From Tritrichomonas musculus (taxonomy: Eukaryota > Parabasalia > Tritrichomonadida > Tritrichomonadidae): DNA of 64,000 nucleotides. Shown here piece by piece: positions 55,501 to 62,600 of this stretch. Made by a program: the position numbers and the translations under genes. Each line of letters starts with the position of its first letter. Position 1 is the first letter of the stretch. The DNA is taken from positions 5,574,550-5,638,549 of the forward strand of contig JAPFFF010000011.1 of NCBI GenBank assembly GCA_039105265.1, given 5' to 3'. The notes under the pieces were generated by a model. That model was not told the DNA's origin. It was given only the letters and a program-made list of their open reading frames with translations, and did not search any database.

Positions 55501-56671
55501 CTCGTCTTAATTGATTGATTATCAATTGGTTGTTTAAGAATTGATTTATTGTTATTTGTTCGATCAATCGTTTGTTGTATTTGTATCAATTGATTACTAA
55601 ACGATTGCTCATGATTTAAGTGATTAAGGTTTGGAACATTATTTGTTAGTTGAACGGGAAATTGTTGTTTTTGAATTAGTTGATTATCATTACGTTGAAT
55701 GAGAATTGATTGATTTTGATTTGATTGATTATGAATCATTTGATTATCAACTGTTCGCTCAAGACTTTGACGTATTGAGGATGATTGATAACTGAATGAT
55801 TGATCAAGGTTTTGTTGATTGAGATTAGATTTTTCTAGAATTGACTGAATTGGGATTGATTGATTATTAGTTGATTGAATCTGAGTTTGTTGTGTTTGGA
55901 TCATTTGATTGTCAGCTGGTTGAATGAAGATTGATTGATTTAGATTTAGATAATTAAGACTTGATTGATTATTACTTAATTGAACTGGAGTAGGTTGCAT
56001 TTGAGAATGATGTGAATGCTGCGACGATTGCGATTGCTGCGAAAGTTGTATAGATCGAGATTGTTGTGAATGTTGAATTGAATACTCACAGTCTTCAAAA
56101 GAGGCTATATCATTGAAAAAGTCATTACTTAAGAACGAATTAGTTGCTTTGTAATTGAAATCCTCATCATCATCACTTATCGAAGAAGAATCAGGGTCTG
56201 AAATTTCGTTAGAAATAAGAACATCAGGATCGTCAACAATTTTAAGTTTAATTTTGTCATTAAATGAAAGGTCTTGGGACTCTAATTTCTTGAACGAAAG
56301 ATTAAAATATTTATGATAAGAAATAGTATTATGTTTTGGGTCAAACGTAGTATAATATTGTTTTTTGCATAAATATTGATCAGAATTATTTGATAAATTG
56401 TTAAAAATTTGGAAATTTGTAGGGGAAAATATATCGTTATAATTTGAATTTTCAAAAGTATGGATATCATTGAGATTGTTATAAGGTAAAGAATGAGATA
56501 TTTGTGGTGAGGTTGAAAAATTTGAGGTTTGGTCGGAGATATTTTGAAGATTAGAAATAAAATTTTGGTGAAAGTTAGAAAAATTAGCATGGTTAGAATC
56601 CTTGTCGGGAGCTGAATACGAATATGCCATTAAAAAGCGAAAAGGTAAAGGAGAAAAAATAAAAAAAAATC
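46594..56671 (-). mobile_element. E4: full-length R2-like retrotransposon copy, 10,078 bp
   Basis: Reverse-strand copy bounded on both sides by the 15-bp tRNA-Met fragment. Leader, ORF and 3' UTR match E1 in length to within 2 bp. It looks intact. Confidence 0.93.
46803..56630 (-). CDS. E4 polyprotein, intact, 3,275 aa
   Basis: Same length and domain order as the E1 protein. I spotted only about six amino-acid differences over the full length, for example SAPDKDSNH for SAPNKDSNH, SYHKYF for SYHTYF, QPADNQ for QPDDNQ, SSAHKV for SSARKV, EFIKYIEN for EFINYIEN and EDGYTV for EDGCTV. None touches the RT catalytic AYADDILL, the finger cysteines and histidines or the endonuclease RPD...E motif. 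Together with E1 this is a candidate active master copy. Which residue is ancestral at each site cannot be told from two copies. Confidence 0.93.
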   Translation of the reverse strand: MAYSYSAPDKDSNHANFSNFHQNFISNLQNISDQTSNFSTSPQISHSLPYNNLNDIHTFENSNYNDIFSPTNFQIFNNLSNNSDQYLCKKQYYTTFDPKHNTISYHKYFNLSFKKLESQDLSFNDKIKLKIVDDPDVLISNEISDPDSSSISDDDEDFNYKATNSFLSNDFFNDIASFEDCEYSIQHSQQSRSIQLSQQSQSSQHSHHSQMQPTPVQLSNNQSSLNYLNLNQSIFIQPADNQMIQTQQTQIQSTNNQSIPIQSILEKSNLNQQNLDQSFSYQSSSIRQSLERTVDNQMIHNQSNQNQSILIQRNDNQLIQKQQFPVQLTNNVPNLNHLNHEQSFSNQLIQIQQTIDRTNNNKSILKQPIDNQSIKTRLSLGQADNNLSNHNQSIQEQSILDHPSIEHSIDNQMTQKQRIPDQTSGNQSDFDQSITNLPISVNRSCLDLPGQDQSNSDQSSHEQSNQDHLSNNYSIQNLPTHPHSINPIHELSIHDQSSNKQSQKPNINHQHESSKDHLPSPSCNTKDNQNDIFDSSNYSKKTSYLKHSDPTINTKRTYVTFDPRSKEIIYTNYQILSLSKLEGQNLTFKEKIDKGLIIDPYSQISNEDEEICQTFNRSDSVDSFNSIDENNYKSTEFEYADINPSFDVLQQSNETAKEVQIFPNHNNNIDSNNDQSYQQGKSKLIPSRFRNSKFSESDDKYIKEKVLSDVIPDWSEIGKHINKSPRSCRDRYFNYLSDIILSPKWTIDDDVILLKLFSSIGPQWKAIYKWFPNHTPANIRSRCQSICSDYEAPETQTKTIINNHHCNNQTNFIQTLHEEDQPKVEPVYYQQFNSEDLSIHSFNKHQQPPYEDFPLNQVNNLSSVSSSAIVNFQDSNMSTSTGSSLDRSYNCDFLPDQSAKANDSSDESPALKLSYPNHSLIVQDMNKWNETDIEHLIALFKSHGSNWDFIAHQFTNHSPDEIRNKFLELFPDYFSDDEESPLSNQPKQISTNSQQALPPMDDIETFQLPSSEEDTDSSFSSSTLHYPSSIYNTWNVPFSDIPALIDNPSYPQHGVTHDLLENHQCSLASSSNENLTFNNNRIDLNYSSNLNSSLPLQNTQNNFLHNLINCLKCIDDDDTKHMLDELKICHLPHLDSPISMESSIFDLIESSTVWPKFTINSCFVDECSYVGKTEGQVRVHYSSAHKVPVARCRDELINTVAYLAHRDIITIYDLENGNVRLPEKQMLYCHKPGCGYATERDCNIRTHRKGHGAFLKRIENLGRFWGTLKSWIIDLNRVPTIGEFLGEGEMWACSLCDYITSNSMNIKDHIAQAHKIKTGDRENAITTITLKFKFDDQYSPEVINHTCCPNPYNKHVIDDVDIVDKNDIQSNDISGVNDKTESPMVFPSNEYECHNDYPDNNNVNAVVPTSDSSFLHCPDPLDDLFNNTLELFSPEGLSNCKSDAKTFNDLLKLALSFEGDHFKMLLTRLRDAPTCSRINLTNHNLSSIEVSDILRSIDPSQWPSLDNLHCCPICNSSFLSISEVFDHFRTHNNINVDQNIANYDELLYAVRLMLNEDSFNCIIIKPDGSFNTMMNTNCICRVPGCNFIGKNKDGLASHMDRSNEVNHVTFRQAVLRYGPFYGSLKAHFLISNKSPALIDLFRGKAINFYKCNTCNSLLPLSVNFINNHYAHSHPSKTQLDSIDKVTTVSLTVTSNIHDLSNTHISDTRKLIENAVNELRDNISTKELLKTQDKIYRNLFEDSDNDTNEEASLQFHIRPELIKNRNSNFKENIHITDHQNSTQDTIKEEDSGYIPQIPSHSKLLINISDNASSLQSSLFPCSLQENMPEDLLKTQNNSCLKSIANSTEDVTPICQQNNKLSQNTEKIDAIPKSSAYSVRNPSSNSLSQTCINDLSPPLDVLSNRSSPVNTSLRNRPETLINRFSNCSLTKMNKRSDVNDLTQNNQHNDDSFYSNNDTKTFPDTYHEQLRKNYDLPSYKDNPTRCTNLSSQPVKVKRAPVISYFRTRSPLNGGTNRSKSNIVDSTRGVLFTNDVEKSSSSSLANDLILNENNTQKMIALAMRWYNESKLRGSPHLPKLDRQKRKLITSGLSELFESELIPLIQKYNPDNLGDIDEDTKWIAFEGAFEEALHRMRCHVAVKLNLDPNRIYSQRYKKRWINKSTDELACIQLTINRLRKLAADIDTINNSDDENDNRQVRQAESRLLSSLSVIKNEDKMRFFGTTDTIAILDEVRNKGENVSQCALWLELTIEELIKDEMNLKNASLHAERIREAYSENPKKTLNNYILSKANPECSINEELLYDFFSKSFYKEEDEFIPDDENGLFALSSCFSEEDKNEFIKYIENRDLIENVIESRKYESAAGPDALDYSIYKLAKTKAAEFIRLIIQITNSRARVPQSWKCSIMRLIYKKGDPSLPENWRPISVSNALYRIVSCVWARAINSFNIRNHIFSPQQKGFMEGINGCSDNSAIISEIFYDAMRSHKSVFITALDFKNAFGSVPHALIIDCLKKKGFPKQFVHLIDNVYTGSTTNIMTSKFTSRDICINRGTKQGCPVSPLLFNLCLEPLFKAINSINAEDGYTVSMNGERARFSIMAYADDILLIANSRNGMERMLETCNRFCDFTKMTLAPTKSCSFGYEWIFNSRRGLFSGFNICGEEIPFVGLEESIRYLGTPISARKCAKIKTSAEYFVKAKNKIEKIIQSDLMIVQKIHAIKTFIIPSLDFILENGQMKLAHVNKLDQFISSQINKIIGANIPRAVKHASWKDGGLSIPSLREKADVGRVKALIRMITNSDPNIRLLIYSAINNERIKRNIPVASNDEKHSFFNWSSSLTTTERKGTNSIVQRARKSLKTLNLELTNECNDDDEFINSTLDNSELNAFKLIDTETNKDVIFQSSKNISLFLTNQRRSRWNAAITSPSMHLHAFYSLKDNPLSSEFLIKQQYPMNDTIVKFAIKARTNNLGTPEFDELINGKEHTPCPNCLKHGKSCIQSLSHILNGCICKYPEYTGRHNRIQSIIVQHVKELPDVEEIYTDNSIHLPGIPEELARLRPDIIAWIKNRSKCIIIEISIPYASKQWNADTLETAYNHKMNKYSSLITFVRNQGINVVYGAVIVSSVGAVYQESIKDINRIFIDRKKCKTIIKRLAINAIIGSLDVWNHNTKANSNPALSITQNMSGPSLVEIKALEDNNGVSSEVTHRFNNKPVSLDTSNIIPSSIQVSINGRTLNSSEYFFKSSSDDDMLSENDYLSDKDFSDLSEYGSETSIGYNLDNSAIQSP

Positions 56672-56686
56672 TGCTTTGGGCGTGAC
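56672..56686 (-). repeat. 15-bp tRNA-Met 3' fragment at the E5/E4 junction
   Basis: Reverse complement of GTCACGCCCAAAGCA between the 3' end of E5 and the GATTTTTTTTTTA start of E4. Confidence 0.93.
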
Positions 56687-59600
56687 AAAATGTTTAATAA
56701 TAAAGCATAAGAGTAATAGATATTTAGGAGACTAATACAGTCAAAATATAAAGAACGTTACTTAAAAAAAGAAAAAAAAAAGGTCGGAAACAGAATTCTA
56801 AAGGAAAACATCAAAATTGAATGTGTTTCTCAAAATTGAATGCAAGGACATCAAGATTGAGAGAGGGCAGAAGGTGAACTCCTTGATTCATTTTCATTAA
56901 GGAGATTGAATAGCAGAATTATCAAGGTTGTAACCAATGCTCGTTTCTGAACCATACTCTGAAAGGTCAGAAAAATCCTTGTCACTGAGATAGTCATTTT
57001 CACTTAACATGTCATCATCTGAAGAACTCTTAAAGAAGTATTCAGAAGAGTTGAGAGTTCTACCATTAATTGAGACTTGAATACTAGAGGGGATAATATT
57101 AGAGGTATCAAGTGAAACAGGTTTATTGTTAAATGTATGTATGACCTCCGATGAAACACCATTATTATCCTCTAATGCTTTGATTTCAACCAAGCTAGGA
57201 CCACTCATGTTCTGTGTAATAGAGAGTGCTGGATTTGAATTGGCCTTTGTATTATGGTTCCATACATCCAAAGAACCAATGATAGCATTGATTGCCAATC
57301 GTTTAATGATCGTCTTACACTTTTTGCGATCAATGAAAATTCTATTGATGTCTTTAATAGATTCTTGATAAACCGCACCAACAGACGAAACAATAACCGC
57401 TCCATAAACCACATTAATACCTTGATTACGAATGAAGGTAATCAGACTGCTATACTTATTCATTTTGTGGTTGTAAGCAGTCTCCAGAGTGTCGGCATTC
57501 CATTGCTTTGACGCATAAGGAATGCTAATTTCAATAATGATGCATTTGGAGCGGTTTTTGATCCACGCTATAATGTCTGGACGTAAGCGTGCGAGCTCCT
57601 CAGGAATGCCAGGCAAATGTATTGAGTTGTCAGTATAAATCTCTTCGACGTCAGGAAGCTCTTTAACATGTTGGACGATGATGCTTTGAATTCTGTTGTG
57701 GCGACCAGTGTATTCAGGGTATTTGCAAATGCAACCATTAAGGATGTGGGATAAACTCTGGATGCAACTCTTGCCGTGCTTGAGACAATTTGGGCAAGGC
57801 GTATGTTCTTTTCCATTAATCAATTCATCAAATTCAGGTGTACCTAAATTATTAGTTCTTGCTTTGATCGCAAATTTAACGATTGTATCATTCATAGGAT
57901 ATTGTTGCTTAATGAGGAATTCGGATGAAAGGGGATTATCCTTTAGAGAGTAGAACGCATGGAGGTGCATTGATGGAGAAGTAATGGCAGCATTCCATCT
58001 CGAGCGTCTTTGATTGGTGAGGAAAAGAGAAATATTTTTTGACGATTGAAATATCACATCTTTATTTGTTTCGGTATCCATCAACTTGAATGCATTTAAT
58101 TCTGAATTATCCAGAGTGCTGTTAATAAATTCATCATCATCATTACACTCATTGGTTAACTCCAGGTTTAATGTTTTGAGAGATTTTCTTGCGCGTTGCA
58201 CGATGGAGTTAGTGCCCTTCCGTTCTGTGGTGGTGTGTGAACTGCTCCAATTAAAGAAAGAATGTTTTTCATCATTGCTAGCTACGGGAATATTTCTTTT
58301 AATTCGCTCATTGTTGATTGCTGAATAAATTAGTAACCTTATATTTGGATCACTATTCGTGATCATTCTAATCAGTGCCTTCACTCTACCGACATCTGCT
58401 TTTTCACGAAGTGATGGAATGGAAAGACCACCATCTTTCCAGCTCGCATGTTTTACAGCTCTAGGAATATTTGCACCAATTATCTTATTAATCTGAGAAG
58501 AGATGAATTGGTCTAGTTTATTAACATGGGCTAATTTCATCTGACCGTTTTCTAAGATGAAATCGAGAGATGGAATAATAAATGTTTTAATGGCATGTAT
58601 TTTCTGAACAATCATCAGGTCCGACTGAATGATTTTTTCAATTTTATTCTTGGCCTTCACGAAGTACTCTGCCGAAGTTTTGATTTTAGCACATTTTCTG
58701 GCTGAGATTGGAGTACCAAGATATCTTATCGACTCCTCCAATCCGACGAATGGAATTTCTTCCCCACAGATATTGAACCCACTGAATAATCCTCGTCTGG
58801 AGTTGAAAATCCATTCATATCCGAACGAGCATGATTTTGTTGGAGCTAATGTCATCTTTGTGAAGTCACAAAAACGGTTACACGTTTCAAGCATTCGTTC
58901 CATGCCATTTCTGGAGTTTGCTATCAAAAGAATGTCATCTGCATAAGCCATGATTGAGAATCTCGCTCTTTCACCATTCATTGAAACTGTGTATCCATCT
59001 TCAGCATTGATTGAATTAATAGCCTTAAATAGCGGCTCTAAGCATAGATTGAAAAGAAGAGGGGACACTGGACAGCCTTGTTTAGTTCCACGATTAATAC
59101 AAATGTCGCGAGAGGTGAACTTACTCGTCATAATATTTGTTGTGGAACCAGTGTAAACATTATCAATAAGATGAACGAACTGTTTGGGAAATCCCTTCTT
59201 TTTTAGACAATCAATGATCAGTGCATGAGGCACCGAGCCGAATGCATTCTTAAAATCTAATGCTGTGATGAAAACGCTTTTATGTGAACGCATTGCATCA
59301 TAAAAAATCTCTGAGATAATTGCCGAGTTATCACTGCATCCATTAATTCCTTCCATAAATCCTTTTTGTTGGGGTGAGAAAATGTGATTTCTGATGTTGA
59401 AGGAGTTTATTGCTCTCGCCCAAACACAACTCACAATTCTGTATAACGCATTGGAAACCGAAATCGGTCGCCAATTCTCAGGAAGAGATGGATCACCTTT
59501 TTTATAGATTAGTCTCATGATTGAGCATTTCCAACTCTGAGGCACTCTAGCTCTTGAATTAGTGATTTGAATGATCAACCTAATGAATTCTGCGGCTTTT

Positions 59601-62600
59601 GTTTTAGCTAATTTATAAATTGAATAGTCAAGTGCATCTGGTCCAGCCGCAGATTCATATTTCCTTGATTCAATGACATTTTCGATGAGATCTCTGTTTT
59701 CAATGTATTTAATAAATTCATTTTTATCTTCTTCAGAAAAACAGCTGCTAAGGGCGAACAATCCATTTTCATCATCTGGAATGAATTCATCCTCTTCTTT
59801 GTAAAATGATTTGGAGAAGAAGTCATACAGCAATTCTTCATTAATACTGCATTCAGGATTCGCTTTGCTGAGGATGTAATTATTAAGTGTCTTTTTCGGG
59901 TTTTCAGAGTATGCTTCCCGAATTCTCTCAGCGTGCAGGCTTGCATTTTTTAAATTCATTTCATCCTTAATTAATTCTTCAATAGTTAATTCCAACCATA
60001 AAGCACACTGACTGACATTTTCGCCTTTATTTCTCACTTCATCGAGGATAGCTATGGTATCTGTTGTGCCAAAGAATCTCATCTTGTCTTCATTTTTAAT
60101 CACGGATAAACTACTAAGGAGTCTTGATTCTGCTTGTCGGACTTGTCTGTTGTCATTCTCATCATCACTGTTATTGATAGTGTCAATATCTGCTGCAAGC
60201 TTGCGGAGACGATTAATAGTCAGTTGAATGCATGCCAGCTCATCAGTAGATTTATTGATCCAACGTTTTTTATACCTTTGAGAGTAAATACGGTTTGGGT
60301 CAAGATTTAACTTAACAGCAACATGACATCTCATTCGATGTAAAGCTTCTTCAAACGCACCTTCGAAAGCTATCCATTTAGTATCTTCGTCAATATCACC
60401 TAGCTTATCAGGATTGTATTTTTGTATCAATGGGATAAGTTCACTTTCGAAGAGTTCTGACAGTCCTGATGTGATAAGCTTGCGTTTTTGTCTGTCAAGT
60501 TTAGGAAGGTGAGGTGAACCTCTGAGTTTCGATTCATTATACCATCGCATGGCTAACGCGATCATTTTCTGCGTGTTATTCTCATTTAAAATCAAGTCAT
60601 TAGCCAGAGAGGAAGAGGAGGATTTCTCAACATCATTGGTGAAAAGAACACCGCGTGTTGAATCAACTATATTTGACTTTGAGCGGTTCGTCCCACCATT
60701 CAGTGGAGATCGAGTTCGAAAATAAGAAATAACTGGAGCACGTTTGACTTTAACTGGCTGGCTTGAAAGATTCGTACAACGAGTAGGGTTGTCCTTGTAG
60801 CTGGGCAGATCGTAGTTTTTACGTAGCTGCTCGTGATATGTGTCTGGAAATGTTTTGGTGTCATTATTAGAGTAAAAAGAATCATCATTGTGTTGATTAT
60901 TTTGTGTGAGATCATTGACGTCTGAGCGTTTATTCCTTTTGGTGAGACTACAATTAGAGAAGCGATTTATCAATGTTTCTGGTCGATTTCGAAGAGAAGT
61001 ATTAACTGGAGAAGAACGGTTTGATAGTACATCAAGGGGAGGACTGAGGTCATTGATGCAAGTTTGAGATAACGAGTTGCTCGAAGGATTACGAACACTA
61101 TACGCGCTAGATTTAGGAATAGCATCTATCTTTTCGGTATTCTGAGATAGTTTGTTATTCTGCTGACAGATAGGAGTGACATCTTCAGTGGAGTTAGCTA
61201 TTGATTTGAGGCAACTGTTATTCTGAGTTTTAAGAAGATCTTCTGGCATATTCTCTTGTAATGAACAAGGAAACAGAGAGCTTTGAAGAGATGAAGCATT
61301 GTCAGAGATGTTAATCAAAAGTTTGGAGTGAGAAGGAATTTGAGGAATGTAACCTGAGTCTTCTTCCTTGATTGTGTCTTGGGTTGAATATTGATGGTCA
61401 GTAATATGTATATTCTCTTTAAAGTTACTGTTTCTGTTCTTAATTAACTCTGGTCTAATATGGAATTGCAGGCTTGCTTCTTCATTTGTATCATTATCTG
61501 AATCCTCAAATAGATTGCGATAAATCTTATCTTGAGTTTTGAGGAGTTCCTTAGTACTAATATTATCTCTGAGTTCGTTAACTGCATTCTCAATAAGTTT
61601 TCGAGTGTCTGAGATATGTGTATTACTAAGATCGTGTATATTAGACGTAACTGTGAGGGAAACCGTGGTTACTTTGTCAATTGAGTCGAGTTGCGTCTTT
61701 GAAGGGTGACTATGTGCATAATGATTATTTATAAAGTTAACACTAAGTGGCAATAAACTGTTACATGTATTACACTTGTAGAAGTTAATAGCTTTTCCTC
61801 TGAAGAGATCGATGAGGGCTGGTGACTTGTTGCTAATGAGGAAGTGTGCTTTGAGGGAACCATAAAATGGACCATATCTAAGGACTGCTTGTCGAAAAGT
61901 GACATGGTTTACTTCATTGCTACGATCCATGTGTGAAGCAAGGCCGTCCTTGTTTTTGCCAATAAAATTGCATCCAGGAACCCTGCAAATGCAGTTCGTA
62001 TTCATCATTGTATTAAATGATCCATCAGGTTTAATGATAATACAATTGAATGAATCCTCATTGAGCATTAGGCGAACTGCATAAAGAAGTTCATCATAAT
62101 TTGCAATGTTTTGATCAACATTGATATTGTTATGAGTCCTAAAATGATCAAAAACCTCAGAGATAGATAAAAATGAGGAATTACAGATAGGACAACAATG
62201 AAGGTTGTCCAATGACGGCCATTGTGAAGGATCTATACTTCTAAGTATATCTGAAACCTCAATTGAAGAGAGATTGTGATTGGTGAGATTTATGCGAGAA
62301 CAAGTAGGAGCATCTCTTAATCTAGTTAATAGCATTTTGAAATGATCCCCTTCAAAAGATAACGCTAACTTGAGGAGATCATTAAAAGTCTTTGCGTCAC
62401 TTTTGCAATTTGAGAGACCTTCTGGGGAAAATAATTCTAGTGTGTTGTTAAATAAATCATCTAAAGGATCAGGGCAATGTAGAAAGGAACTGTCGGAAGT
62501 GGGAACCACGGCATTAACATTATTATTATCAGGATAATCATTGTGACATTCATATTCATTAGAAGGGAAGACCATTGGCGATTCAGTTTTGTCATTGACA

